Shown: positions 32,521 through 40,453 of the stretch, piece after piece | How positions within the stretch are numbered: position 1 is the first letter of the stretch | How the letters are laid out: the number at the start of each line of letters is the position of its first letter | Origin: a virus | Reading direction: 5' to 3' (one strand) | DNA: 48,099 nucleotides | Virus record (IMG/VR): IMGVR_UViG_3300048930_001370 | Location: 1-48,099 of that record | Program-made: the position numbers and the translations under genes | Notes under the pieces: model-generated | Database searches by the model: none | The model's input: the letters and a program-made list of their open reading frames with translations, nothing else | Told to the model about the DNA's origin: nothing

Positions 32521-32716
32521 GGCGCATGCCTCCATACAGACGTTCGCCGATGGCCTTCACGAACTCCCGCTCGAAGTAGTCGAGCCGGTCGTCAGTCAGG
32601 TGTACGACGAGGATGTGCTGGTCGCGCCAGCCACGTTGCTTCATCGCCTCGAGGTCTGTGGTCTCGGGCTGGATGCGGGCCAAGGGGCAGCGATAAGTGG
32701 GCGTCGGAATCTTCAT
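32513..32716 (-). CDS. Small phage protein of unknown function
   Basis: 67 aa starting MKIPTPTYRCPLARIQPETT. Continues DLEAMKQRGWRDQHILVVHL and TDDRLDYFEREFVKAIGERL. GGAGG lies before ATG, and the start is 1 nt from the RuvC-like stop. The sequence looks conserved among phages with the DUF6362 and RuvC neighbours, but no role is known. Confidence 0.72.
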   Translation of the reverse strand: MKIPTPTYRCPLARIQPETTDLEAMKQRGWRDQHILVVHLTDDRLDYFEREFVKAIGERLYGGMRRG

Positions 32717-32717
32717 C

Positions 32718-33182
32718 TCAGGCCTCCTGGCCGGTGATGGCCCAGTGCAGCAGCGCCAGGGCATCGGCTTCGTTGTCATCACCCGGTGCGTGCCCGCGGG
32801 CGGTCATCGCCGCGATCACCTGCTCCTTGCTGGCGTTGCCCTTGCCGGTCGCGTGCTTCTTGATCGTGCCGACCGGCACGCCCTGGTAGGGAATCTGGTG
32901 CTGCTCGCACCAGGCGCTGAGCGTGGCGAGGAAGCCGCCGTAGGCGTGCGCCGCGTCGGTCGAGACGTGCCGCCGCACTTCCTCGAAGTGCAGTGCATCG
33001 ATACCGGCGCTGGCGTCCTTGATTTCGGCGAGCCAGCGCTTGAAGCGCAAGAAGCGCATGCCGCCGCCTTCAAAGCGCTGCGGGCGGAAGCTCGCGCTGC
33101 CGCTGAGGATGCGGCCGTCGCTGCCGCGCATCGCCCAGCCGGTGGTGGTGCCCAGATCGAGGGCGAGGATCGTCGTGGTCAT
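32718..33182 (-). CDS. RuvC-like Holliday junction resolvase
   Basis: 154 aa starting MTTTILALDLGTTTGWAMRG. The RNase H-fold RuvC plan: first Asp D9 in LALDLGTTTG, Glu in LHFEEVRRHV, and a final acidic cluster GDDNEADALALLHWA. LPVGTIKKHATGKGNASKEQ-like GVPVGTIKKHATGKGNASKE is the basic DNA-binding helix. It resolves branched DNA before packaging. It starts inside an ATGA overlap with a small upstream ORF. Confidence 0.92.
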   Translation of the reverse strand: MTTTILALDLGTTTGWAMRGSDGRILSGSASFRPQRFEGGGMRFLRFKRWLAEIKDASAGIDALHFEEVRRHVSTDAAHAYGGFLATLSAWCEQHQIPYQGVPVGTIKKHATGKGNASKEQVIAAMTARGHAPGDDNEADALALLHWAITGQEA

Positions 33183-33319
33183 GGGTGCAGTCCTTGATTC
33201 GGTGGGGACTGACGGATTGGACGGATCACATCGAAACCCTCCATGAGGTGCGCGCACGTCTCGCGCGCGTAGGAGTTACGACGTAGTCCGTCACATCCGT
33301 CAGTCGTGTCTGTCGGCAT
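33179..33319 (-). CDS. Possible small ORF coupled to the RuvC-like gene
   Basis: 46 codons starting MPTDTTDGCDGLRRNSYARE, with its stop overlapping the RuvC ATG (ATGA) and its start 6 nt from the primase stop. The Shine-Dalgarno is weak. The same DNA carries the GACGGA site cluster, so this may be a leader ORF or only a chance reading frame. Confidence 0.3.
   Translation of the reverse strand: MPTDTTDGCDGLRRNSYARETCAHLMEGFDVIRPIRQSPPNQGLHP
33209..33303. repeat. Symmetric GACGGA site cluster
   Basis: Two direct GACGGAT-type sites (33211 and 33220, nine nt apart) face two inverted ones (33287-33304, nine nt apart). The resulting 17-nt arms CTGACGGATTGGACGGA and TCCGTCACATCCGTCAG match at 15 of 17 positions. 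It lies between the primase-helicase and RuvC genes. It may be a protein-binding array; iterons of a replication origin are one option. Confidence 0.45.
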
Positions 33320-33324
33320 GGCGG

Positions 33325-35607
33325 TCAGTTGTCGGCATAAGGGGTGTAAGCGGGCGTGGGCGGGCTCTTGAGGCCGATGCCGCGGAAGCCACGCAGGCCT
33401 ACCGTGTTGCGCCACTTCTCGACGCCGCGCGCGATTAGCAGATCGGAAAATCGCTTCTGCGAGCCGATGAACTCGCCCGTGGCGTCGGCCCACTGCTTCC
33501 AGTCGTTGAACAACTCTGCGGCGAGCGACTTGGCGTTGGTCTCCCGTACGCAGCGCTCGTCAAGCCAGCGACCCAACGCGTCCTCGGCCTCGAAGTACTC
33601 CTCGGTGGCTTCGAGCACCTGTTGTGGCGGTTCGAGCCGGCCGAGGCGCTGCCAGTCGAGGCAGCCCTGCACGGCCCAGGCGAGGATGCCGTCGCGCTCT
33701 GCCAGCAACTTCTGCTGCAGGTGTTTGTCGCGACGCTCGGGCGGCACGGTGATCGTGAACGGGATCAGGTGCAGACGCCGCTTCATCGCCTCGTCGATGT
33801 TGCGGATGGCTGGCTTGTGGTTGCCGGCCACGACCAACTTGAACTGCGGGAAGAACTCGAAGAAGTCCTGGCGCATGAAGCGGGCAGAGATCTTGTCGCC
33901 ACCGGTCAGGTTCTTGACCTTCGACTCGGCCCAGCGCCGCCCTTGCTCGGTCTCGATGGCGGCCACGAAGCGCGCACCGCGTAGGCCCGCCATGTCGGTC
34001 GGATGCCGGTCGGTGCGCGTCTCCATGAACGTGTCCATCGGCGCGTTGGCCGCGTAGTCGCCGAGGATCGTGGCCAGCGTGTTCACGAACACCGACTTGC
34101 CGTTGGCGCCCGTGCCATACAGGAAGAACAGCGCGTGCTCCTGCGTCGAGCCGGTCAGCGTGTAGCCGGCCATGCGCTGCAGGTAGGCCTGCAGATCGGC
34201 ATCACCTCCGGTGACCTCGACGAGGAACTGCTGCCAGATCGGGCAGATGCCACTCGGCGTTGCCGTGGTGATCTTGGTCATCCGGTCGGCGCGGTCGTGC
34301 GCTCGCTGGCGACCGGTCCGGAGATCGACCACGCCACCGGGCGTGTTGAGGAGCCAGGGGTCGGCGTCCCACTCGGCCGTGGTGGCGGCATGCCGGCGAT
34401 CCGCGCGCGCCAGCCGTTCCACGCCGCCCACGGTGCCGGAAGTCGCGAGCTTGGCTGCGACCTTCGGATTGTCGGCGTGGACGGCTGCGTGCCGGCAGAC
34501 ACAACGGATCAGGTCGGTCGCCGCGAGCGTGTCCTCGGTGCGCCAGCGGTGGCCATCCCACACCAGCCATCGCCCCCACGCGGCGACGTAACGCCAGTCG
34601 CGGTGGTAGCGCCGGGTAAAGGCCAACGCCAACGCATCCTCGGTGCCCCACACCGACTCGTCGCTGCTGACGACCGGCTCGGCGTCCTCGGCCACGTCGT
34701 GCATCTGCAGCCGCGGACCATGGGTCAGGAAGGCCGCGACGTCGAAGCCCTCGGCCACTGCGTCCGCAGCGTCCCAGCCCTCCGCTGCGTCCTCGGGCGG
34801 ATAGAGGATGTGGCAGGTCTTGGCGCCGGCCGAGAGGATCGCCTGCGCGGCCTGCGTGGCGTATTCCCAGCCCGGCTTGTCGCGGTCGGGCCAGATGAGT
34901 ACGGCCTTGCCGGCCAACGGCGCCCAGTCGGTCTTGTCGACCGGCGCGTTCGCGCCGTGCATCGCCGTGGTCGCAGCGATGCCGGCGTCGATCAAGGCCT
35001 GTGCGCACTTCTCGCCCTCGACCAGGACCACCAGGGCTGCACTCGCAATGCCCGGCTGGTTGTAGAGCGGGCGCGGGTCGGGTGGCGTCGTCTTGCGACG
35101 GCGCGCATCCCAGGGGCGGAACTCCTTCTTGCGCCCGGGTGGGTCGTAGCGGTAGACGACCGCGATCAGCTTGCCCGCGGCGTCAAGGTAGTCCCACTTC
35201 GCCGTCGCCGGTCCAAGGTCGTCGACCGGCGCTTCCTTGCGGGATGGCTTGCTCGGTGCAGCCGGCGCGCGCCCGGCAAGATCGGCTGCCGCGTCGAGCA
35301 GACGCGGGAAGTCGGCCACCGGATCAATGCCGCGTGCGGCGGCGATTAGGTCGAAGAGGTCACCGCCGTCGCCGGTGGCGCGGTCGGTCCACAGACCGGC
35401 CTTGTCGCCGGTGAGCACGACCTCGAGGCTGTCGCCGGGACTGCCGAGCACGTCACCTATCAGGAACAGTCCCTTGCGCTTCTTGCCGGCCGGGAACAGC
35501 GCAGACAGCGCGGGCTCGATCCGGGCGATCAGGTCAGCACGGACGGCGTCGCGCAGAGCGCTCCGGTCGGGCGGCGGCGTGGCTCCGGCATCGTTGAAAT
35601 CAAGCAT
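33325..35607 (-). CDS. P4-type primase-helicase (toprim, D5_N, SF3 ATPase)
   Basis: 760 aa from ATG at 35605-35607, which has GGAGG 6 nt upstream; an ATG seven codons earlier is less likely. Toprim motifs: ALVVLVEGEKCAQALIDAG (about 190-210) and AVLIWPDRDKPG. A D5_N region NTPGGVVDLRTGR precedes an SF3 helicase with Walker A YGTGANGKSVF (about 490-500) and a B/sensor region GARFVAAIETEQGRRW. C-terminus: DNA-binding helix region SQKRFSDLLIARGVEKWR. It opens and primes phage DNA; no phage polymerase is present, so host polymerase is needed. Confidence 0.93.
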   Translation of the reverse strand: MLDFNDAGATPPPDRSALRDAVRADLIARIEPALSALFPAGKKRKGLFLIGDVLGSPGDSLEVVLTGDKAGLWTDRATGDGGDLFDLIAAARGIDPVADFPRLLDAAADLAGRAPAAPSKPSRKEAPVDDLGPATAKWDYLDAAGKLIAVVYRYDPPGRKKEFRPWDARRRKTTPPDPRPLYNQPGIASAALVVLVEGEKCAQALIDAGIAATTAMHGANAPVDKTDWAPLAGKAVLIWPDRDKPGWEYATQAAQAILSAGAKTCHILYPPEDAAEGWDAADAVAEGFDVAAFLTHGPRLQMHDVAEDAEPVVSSDESVWGTEDALALAFTRRYHRDWRYVAAWGRWLVWDGHRWRTEDTLAATDLIRCVCRHAAVHADNPKVAAKLATSGTVGGVERLARADRRHAATTAEWDADPWLLNTPGGVVDLRTGRQRAHDRADRMTKITTATPSGICPIWQQFLVEVTGGDADLQAYLQRMAGYTLTGSTQEHALFFLYGTGANGKSVFVNTLATILGDYAANAPMDTFMETRTDRHPTDMAGLRGARFVAAIETEQGRRWAESKVKNLTGGDKISARFMRQDFFEFFPQFKLVVAGNHKPAIRNIDEAMKRRLHLIPFTITVPPERRDKHLQQKLLAERDGILAWAVQGCLDWQRLGRLEPPQQVLEATEEYFEAEDALGRWLDERCVRETNAKSLAAELFNDWKQWADATGEFIGSQKRFSDLLIARGVEKWRNTVGLRGFRGIGLKSPPTPAYTPYADN

Positions 35608-35830
35608 CGGCAGCCTCCTCGGAGGCATCCGACTGCTGCGCCTGCATCCAGGCCAGCAGTTCGCCGAGCTTGAATCGCACCAGTTTGCCGACGCGGTAGT
35701 GCGGGATGCCGCGGTGCTTGCGCTGCTGCTTCTGCGCCAACCAGTGCAACGGCAGGTTCAGGCTCATCGCGGCGCTGCGTGCGTCCACGAGCTTCTCGCC
35801 GATCACCTGTTCAACGGAGGACGTCCTCAT
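35600..35830 (-). CDS. Small HTH-type DNA-binding protein
   Basis: 76 aa starting MRTSSVEQVIGEKLVDARSA. Contains SLNLPLHWLAQKQQRKHRGI followed by PHYRVGKLVRFKLGELLAWM, the pattern of AlpA/excisionase-like winged helices (PHYRVG-K-LVRF). ATG at 35828-35830 overlaps the nuclease stop and has GGAGG 8 nt upstream. It may be a regulator of replication. Confidence 0.78.
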   Translation of the reverse strand: MRTSSVEQVIGEKLVDARSAAMSLNLPLHWLAQKQQRKHRGIPHYRVGKLVRFKLGELLAWMQAQQSDASEEAADA

Positions 35831-36567
35831 GCGGCGGCCCTCCAGCAGCGGTCCTGCCACGCGCACATCCGACACTCGAAGTGGGTGGCCTCGAAGAAGC
35901 GGCGCGGCAGGAGTTCGCCGGCCTCGGTGGCGGTGATCACGCGCACGGCGCGATCCGTCATCTGCTGCGCCAGGGCCGCGTTGAACGGCACCCGCTCGAC
36001 GTAGATCTCCATGGAGTCGGCGTTGATCGCGGTGAAGATCGCCGGGTGCTCGTGCAGTTCGAGATGCGCCTGGTAGAGCGCCACCTGCGCCGCATAGACC
36101 GGCTTGGCGACAGCCAGCCCCTTGGACTCAACCTCACGCCAGGCCTTGGCGCCAAGGCACTTGTTCTCCCAAAGTGCCGGATACGCGAAGCCGTCCGGTC
36201 CGCCGACGATCACGCCGTCGATGTGACCGCGCAGACGGCCATTGGCGTCGGCGAAACCGAACTGCTCGCCGTTGGCGCGACGGGTGCGCAGGTCGAAGCC
36301 GGCATCGCGCAGCCAGGCCACCATGCAGTCTTCCATCACGTGGCCGCGCTGGAAGATGCGCAGCATCCGCCCGTCGATGTCACGCCCGTAGTCCACCGGG
36401 GCCTTGGCGTACTCGAACTGCAGCGCGCGCTCGCACTCGACGCCGAGGCGCGAGGCGCCGAGGTAGTCGCGTACCTTCTCGCTTGCGCGCGCCGCCTGCA
36501 GTCCGCGGTCGATGCGCGCCGAGACCTGCCCGCTGAGGCTCGCCGTTGCATTGAAATCGAGCGTCAT
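35827..36567 (-). CDS. Cas4/YqaJ-like PD-(D/E)XK nuclease with Fe-S type cysteines
   Basis: 246 aa. Nuclease motifs: RLRGHIDGVI with H115 and D117, ALWENKCL with E134 and K136, and the QxxxY motif in AAQVALYQAH (161-165). Four Cys (C45, C232, C235, C241) match the Cas4/AddB iron-sulfur arrangement: one before the nuclease core, three at the C-terminus (ECRMCAWQDRC). A recombination nuclease that would resect DNA ends with the AAA ATPase and ssDNA-binding-like protein next door. No CRISPR genes are present. Confidence 0.9.
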   Translation of the reverse strand: MTLDFNATASLSGQVSARIDRGLQAARASEKVRDYLGASRLGVECERALQFEYAKAPVDYGRDIDGRMLRIFQRGHVMEDCMVAWLRDAGFDLRTRRANGEQFGFADANGRLRGHIDGVIVGGPDGFAYPALWENKCLGAKAWREVESKGLAVAKPVYAAQVALYQAHLELHEHPAIFTAINADSMEIYVERVPFNAALAQQMTDRAVRVITATEAGELLPRRFFEATHFECRMCAWQDRCWRAAA

Positions 36568-37037
36568 GGCGACTTCTCCCAGAACGCCTTGTCCTCCAGG
36601 TCAGAGAAGTCGGTCAGCGGGTCGCGCACTTCGGGCATGCCGCGCACGGGCGGGTACTTCGCCATCTCGTGGTGGGCGGCCATCGCGTTGGTAAAGCAGG
36701 TGACGATGGCGCCGATCACCTGCAGGGCTTCCTGCTCGGCGTACTCGCCGAGCGGCTTTTCGAATCCGATCGCTTCCGCGGCGGCGCCGAAGGCCTTCAA
36801 GCACTTCTGCAGGCACGCGCGCTCGATCTCAGTGGCATCGATCATGTCGGTCTCCGGAATGGGGATTCCCTGGGCGCGCGCGTGCTTCCATCGGCCATAC
36901 AGGGCGTGAAAGGCGTCCTGGCAGCGGCGCGAGCAGAAGACCCAGTCCCAGGGGTGGTGGCGCGGATCGGTCGGCTTGAAGCGGGTGTCGGCATAGCCGA
37001 ACCCGCGTGCCTGTCGTTTGCAGACCCAGCATTTCAC
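36564..37037 (-). CDS. DUF6511-like zinc-binding phage protein
   Basis: 157 aa from a GTG (cac at 37035-37037). N-terminus MKCWVCKRQARGFGYADTRF and FCSRRCQDAFHALYG give C3/C6 and C35/C39 for zinc binding, as in DUF6511. The C-terminal part is helical (EALQVIGAIVTCFTNAMAAH). A Zn-binding accessory factor of the recombination module. Overlaps the nuclease start by 4 nt. Confidence 0.85.
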   Translation of the reverse strand: MKCWVCKRQARGFGYADTRFKPTDPRHHPWDWVFCSRRCQDAFHALYGRWKHARAQGIPIPETDMIDATEIERACLQKCLKAFGAAAEAIGFEKPLGEYAEQEALQVIGAIVTCFTNAMAAHHEMAKYPPVRGMPEVRDPLTDFSDLEDKAFWEKSP

Positions 37038-37046
37038 CGGCTCTCC

Positions 37047-37694
37047 TCAGCTCGCCCAGGCCGGTTTGCCGGTGGGCGCGCGGGTAGCCGTGGCGGTTGC
37101 CGGTGCGGGGGAATGCGCCGGTGCCGCGGCGGCGCGCGCCGTGGGCGCCGACGGTGCGCCGTGGGCGCGGGCCGGCACGCCCATGAGGCGCGCGTAGTCC
37201 GGGTGGTCGGGCTCGACCGCGAGCTTCACCACGTTGCGGTCGCCACCCTTGGCGTCTTTCTCGATGTCGACGCGGGCGAGGAACTCCAAGCCGTCGAGCT
37301 CGTGAAAGCCCGCGATGCGGCGCGCGGCGACGGCGGGCGGAGAGTTGTCCTGTGGATGGACGTTGCGTGCGCTGTTGAGCGCGGCCCGGATGAAACTGCG
37401 GCCCATCTGGCCCCAGGTCGGGCCCTTGGCCGAGTACAGGCCAATGTTGCTCCACAGCTTGCGCTTGGCGAAGTCGCCGCCGGTGACCACGAACTCGGCC
37501 GAGAGGTACACCGCGCCGGTCTCGAAGGACTGCGTGGCGTAGCCACCGGTCCAGCCCTGTGCCGGCTCATCGAAGCCACCGGGCTTGATGGTCATGCGCA
37601 CTGGCACCAGCGTGCCCTTGGGGATCAGGTCGAAGCCGCTCTGGGTGTCGGCGTCGTTAAAGTCGTTCCAGTTCGAAGCAGTAGACGTGGTCAT
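37047..37694 (-). CDS. Phage ssDNA-binding-like protein (DUF669-like)
   Basis: 215 aa starting MTTSTASNWNDFNDADTQSG. The OB-like part is DLIPKGTLVPVRMTIKPGGF, AVYLSAEFVVTGGDFAKRKL, WSNIGLYSAKGPTWGQMGRS and LDGLEFLARVDIEKDAKGGD; the C-terminus is a long Ala/Pro-rich disordered tail ending in WAS, like the acidic/hydrophobic tips of SSB proteins. GGAG lies before ATG. It sits between the AAA ATPase and nuclease, as phage SSB genes do. The functional name is inferred. Confidence 0.72.
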   Translation of the reverse strand: MTTSTASNWNDFNDADTQSGFDLIPKGTLVPVRMTIKPGGFDEPAQGWTGGYATQSFETGAVYLSAEFVVTGGDFAKRKLWSNIGLYSAKGPTWGQMGRSFIRAALNSARNVHPQDNSPPAVAARRIAGFHELDGLEFLARVDIEKDAKGGDRNVVKLAVEPDHPDYARLMGVPARAHGAPSAPTARAAAAPAHSPAPATATATRAPTGKPAWAS

Positions 37695-37697
37695 GGA

Positions 37698-38534
37698 TTA
37701 CTCCTGTGAGGTGGCGGGGGCAGGCGAGGAGGTCGACGCGGCATTCGCCGCGCACTTGGCGATCAGTGCGCCGAGGTCAGGCGGTTCGAGCAGATCGAGG
37801 CGACCGGAGCGGTCTTTGGCCGGGAAGCCGTAGGGGTTGAGCGTGTGGGTGACGAAGGCGCGGTAGGCGCTGCCGTCCTCGGCTTTGATCTCAGCGAGGG
37901 TCACGACCTCGTCGACGATCCCAGGCATCTGCAAGCCGGTTTTGCTGCCCTCGATCTGCGGTTCGAAGACCCTGCGGTTGTAGTCATCGAGACGCTCGTC
38001 GAGGATCGCGACGAACACGACGTTCTTGCCGCGGGCGTGCTGCAGGTGAGTCAGCGCGCCGACCATCTCCTGGCCGAGCAGTCCGTAGGCCGCGCGCAGG
38101 TCGGGTTTTCCGGAGCGGTCGCTGATGGCGCCGGGCTGCGACTTGCACCAGGTGAAGCACAGCCGCGACAGTTGGGTGATCGAATCGACGAAGAAGGTGG
38201 CGTAACGCTGGATCTGCGCGACATCGCCGAACTGGCTGATGACGTGCTCGTAGTGCGCGACGGAGAACGCGGCCTCCGGCGGCAGAGAGCGGTCCGGCCC
38301 CGCGAGATAGACGAACAGGTCCCGGCACTCCGGCCAGGAGGCCGGGCGGATGGTGTCGCCGGGCCAGTCGGCCACCGAGAGATCGCCGGCTTCGATGTCG
38401 ATGAACAGCGTTGTCGACGGATCGAGATCGCGCAGGCGCGTGGTCTTGCCGATCCCCGACTTACCGAGCATCAACAGCTTCACGCCCTTGCGCTCGGCCA
38501 TGCGCTGCTGCGCGGAGATGATGGGGAGGCTCAT
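37698..38534 (-). CDS. AAA family ATPase (RecA-like, phage recombination)
   Basis: 278 aa starting MSLPIISAQQRMAERKGVKL. Walker A GKSGIGKTT (24-32), Walker B in ATFFVDSITQLSR, and LRAAYGLLGQEMVGALTHLQ plus KNVVFVAILDERLDDYNRRV. It matches the phage nucleotide-binding proteins of the AAA_24 type, usually encoded next to an SSB-like gene. Its role is probably to load or drive single-strand annealing. ATG overlaps the antirepressor stop (ATGA); the longer frame to 38762 is a shadow. Confidence 0.86.
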   Translation of the reverse strand: MSLPIISAQQRMAERKGVKLLMLGKSGIGKTTRLRDLDPSTTLFIDIEAGDLSVADWPGDTIRPASWPECRDLFVYLAGPDRSLPPEAAFSVAHYEHVISQFGDVAQIQRYATFFVDSITQLSRLCFTWCKSQPGAISDRSGKPDLRAAYGLLGQEMVGALTHLQHARGKNVVFVAILDERLDDYNRRVFEPQIEGSKTGLQMPGIVDEVVTLAEIKAEDGSAYRAFVTHTLNPYGFPAKDRSGRLDLLEPPDLGALIAKCAANAASTSSPAPATSQE

Positions 38535-39292
38535 GCGGCCTCCTTCAGCATCTCGGCAACTGCCGGATTCCAGAGGATCTGGTAGCCGCTGTGGCCGTTG
38601 CGGGAGTACGGCATGGCTTCCGCCCAAGTCTCGCCGGCCTCGGTCAGTTCCCACTCGTCGCGGTCGTTGCGGATCTGCAAGCCGTGGTCGGACAGCAGCC
38701 GGTTCGTCGCCTTTGGCGAGCGATTCAGCAGCTTCCCGAGCTGGGAGGCATTCAAGGCGCACACCGGCTCGTTGGCCGCCGGCAGCGCGCGCCGCAACAC
38801 CTCGGTGGTGATACCGGTGTTTTCCTGGATGCAGGTCAGCATCGCTGCTGCTGCAATACCGGCCTTGACCCCCGGCACCTTGGCAACCGCTTCGCCGATC
38901 AGCAGGATGGCGCTGACCCGGTCGTGGGTCGGCGCCGGAAGCGCGGTGAGTGCCGCACCTGCCGAGTACGCGCCCGACTTGCGGATCGCGGGCAGGACTT
39001 CGCTGGTCACCCAGCGCTTGAAGCGCTTCGCCGATTCCTTGGTACTGCCGAGGATCAGGGCGTAGAGGCCGGACTCGTTGACGTGGTTGGCGCGCTGCGT
39101 GCGGCCAAGGTTGTCGATGACCTCCAATTTCTGGAGATCATCGGTATCGACGTGTGACTTGATCGCCTGTGACGGATTGCCCATCTCCAGCGCGTCGCAG
39201 ACATCGCTGGCGTTGAACCACGTCGAGCCCGTGGCGTCGACCTGCACGCGGACTGCGTGCGATTCGAAGCTGAAGGGAATGATCGCGCTCAT
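38531..39292 (-). CDS. BRO-N family phage antirepressor
   Basis: 253 aa. N-terminal BRO domain: FNASDVCDALEMGNPSQAIK, SHVDTDDLQKLEVIDNLGRT, VNESGLYALILGSTKESAKR, FKRWVTSEVLPAIRKSGAY, ending about residue 110. The C-terminal half carries a second domain (AALNASQLGKLLNRSPKATN-like CALNASQLGKLLNRSPKATN; RLLSDHGLQIRNDRDEWELT). Such proteins bind repressors and start lytic growth. As part of the early operon it could antagonise the XRE repressor at 45369-45716. Mechanism inferred. Confidence 0.92.
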   Translation of the reverse strand: MSAIIPFSFESHAVRVQVDATGSTWFNASDVCDALEMGNPSQAIKSHVDTDDLQKLEVIDNLGRTQRANHVNESGLYALILGSTKESAKRFKRWVTSEVLPAIRKSGAYSAGAALTALPAPTHDRVSAILLIGEAVAKVPGVKAGIAAAAMLTCIQENTGITTEVLRRALPAANEPVCALNASQLGKLLNRSPKATNRLLSDHGLQIRNDRDEWELTEAGETWAEAMPYSRNGHSGYQILWNPAVAEMLKEAA

Positions 39293-39294
39293 GA

Positions 39295-39576
39295 TCAGCC
39301 CTCCAGATTCACGTCGATGACGCGATCAGCACCGCGCGCCAGGCGCAGCCGAAGCGCGGTGTAGAGGTCTTCCAGCGCCACCCGCTGGCGGGTGATGACG
39401 CTGGCCTCGCGGTGCAGGGTCTGGATCGCGAATGCCAGTTCATCGACCGTCGCGGACTCCAGCGCCACGATCTCGCTGTGGCCAGCGGCGTTGCGGTAGC
39501 GGATGTCGGCGGGAAGGAATTCGCTGTACAGCGAAGGCGCACGTTGGCGCAGCAGCGCAACCGGATTGGTGCTCAT
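39295..39576 (-). CDS. Small early protein of unknown function
   Basis: 93 aa starting MSTNPVALLRQRAPSLYSEF. Helical with LESATVDELAFAIQTLHREA and VALEDLYTALRLRLARGADR; no domain recognised. Closely packed between the antirepressor (2 nt) and the next gene (4 nt). Its charge pattern suits a small DNA- or protein-binding helper. Confidence 0.7.
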   Translation of the reverse strand: MSTNPVALLRQRAPSLYSEFLPADIRYRNAAGHSEIVALESATVDELAFAIQTLHREASVITRQRVALEDLYTALRLRLARGADRVIDVNLEG

Positions 39577-39580
39577 GGGC

Positions 39581-40060
39581 TCAGTCCTCGGAGATAGTGG
39601 TCAGGCGGAAGGTCGGCTTGCCCGGCTTCACGGTGCGGGCGCTGGCGAACTGCTCGCGGAGCGAGGGCGGCCAGTTGTTGAACCGCGACTCGCTGACGGC
39701 GTAGTCGACGTCGATGAAGTCCTCGACCTTTTCGCCGGCGGCGGCGATGCGCTGGGCGATGGCGGCGAGCTTGGTCTGGTCCCAGGACACCCGCTTCGGG
39801 ACGTCGACGGTGACGCGGACAGCGCCGTCGTCGATGTGCACGGTGCCGAAGTCCTTGCCGGCGTCGGCGCGCACTTTCTGGATGCGCTCGGCGTAGCTCT
39901 GGTCCAGCGCCGCATCGACCTTGGCGCGTTGCTGCTTGTGCCAGGTGAGAAGGTCATCGAGGTTGCGGACGATCTCGGCGAGGTGCGTCGTCGGCAGTCC
40001 GACGAGGTCAGCGACGCTGAGTGCGGTGAGGCGGTCGGGCAGAACGGTCATTGCAGTCAT
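39581..40060 (-). CDS. Early phage protein of unknown function
   Basis: 159 aa from ATG at 40058-40060 (GAGG 8 nt upstream); a GTG three codons earlier also fits. It is largely helical: RLTALSVADLVGLPTTHLAE, IVRNLDDLLTWHKQQRAKVD, IDDGAVRVTVDVPKRVSWDQ, TKLAAIAQRIAAAGEKVEDF. The alternation with short beta strands suggests a core alpha/beta domain. I do not recognise it. Follows the HTH gene. Confidence 0.75.
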   Translation of the reverse strand: MTAMTVLPDRLTALSVADLVGLPTTHLAEIVRNLDDLLTWHKQQRAKVDAALDQSYAERIQKVRADAGKDFGTVHIDDGAVRVTVDVPKRVSWDQTKLAAIAQRIAAAGEKVEDFIDVDYAVSESRFNNWPPSLREQFASARTVKPGKPTFRLTTISED

Positions 40061-40070
40061 GGCCGCCACC

Positions 40071-40319
40071 TCACGCCGACGCGTGCTGGTAGGTGGACTC
40101 GTGCAGCACCCGGCGTTCGAAGTCGATCAACGACTCCAGCGGGTAGCCGACGCGCTTGGACAGCTTCAGGTACTTCGGGCCGCGGCCCTCCGAGCGCCAC
40201 CGCTGCAGGGTCTTGGGGCTCACACCCCAGCGGTTGGCGACCTCGTTTTCGTTCAGAACCCGGCGGTCGCCGGGAGCCAGTTCGCTGATGGGCGGGGTGT
40301 TGCGGGCTTGCGCTTGCAT
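40071..40319 (-). CDS. AlpA/excisionase-like HTH protein
   Basis: 82 aa starting MQAQARNTPPISELAPGDRR. The MerR-like HTH reads LNENEVANRWGVSPKTLQRW followed by RSEGRGPKYLKLSKRVGYPL ESL-type wing. First gene of the early minus operon, next to the recombinase region, so it may serve as excisionase or early activator. GGAGG and ACAG precede the ATG. Next to the palindromes at 40333 and 40394. Confidence 0.85.
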   Translation of the reverse strand: MQAQARNTPPISELAPGDRRVLNENEVANRWGVSPKTLQRWRSEGRGPKYLKLSKRVGYPLESLIDFERRVLHESTYQHASA

Positions 40320-40332
40320 CTGTTCCTCCTGT

Positions 40333-40349
40333 GATTCCGCTGCGGAATC
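40333..40349. promoter_or_regulatory. 17-nt palindrome upstream of the early operon
   Basis: GATTCCGC-T-GCGGAATC: perfect 8-bp arms with a single central base, 13 nt before the start codon of the first early gene. Its architecture (8-1-8) equals that of the palindrome at 31013-31029, but the arms differ. A repressor or antirepressor target is plausible. Confidence 0.5.
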
Positions 40350-40393
40350 GGTGGAGGCATTTCAGGTTTTCAGTGACGAATTGCCGATGGACG

Positions 40394-40431
40394 CACTGGC
40401 GAACTTTTTCGATGGCAAATATTCGCCAGTG
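40394..40431. promoter_or_regulatory. 10-bp inverted repeat operator-like site
   Basis: CACTGGCGAA and TTCGCCAGTG are perfect inverted arms, separated by an 18-nt A+T-rich spacer with TTTTTC and GCAAATA. It lies about 75 nt upstream of the early operon start and would fit two DNA turns between half-sites. The spacer is the most A+T-rich place in this gap, so it may be the promoter. Confidence 0.55.
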
Positions 40432-40453
40432 GTTCGCCGACGCCAGAAACGAC

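Noticed and set aside
36174-36909. Plus-strand open frames over the nuclease and DUF6511-like genes
   Set aside because: Arg/Ala-rich antisense frames without start signals; the minus-strand genes show specific cysteine and catalytic motifs.
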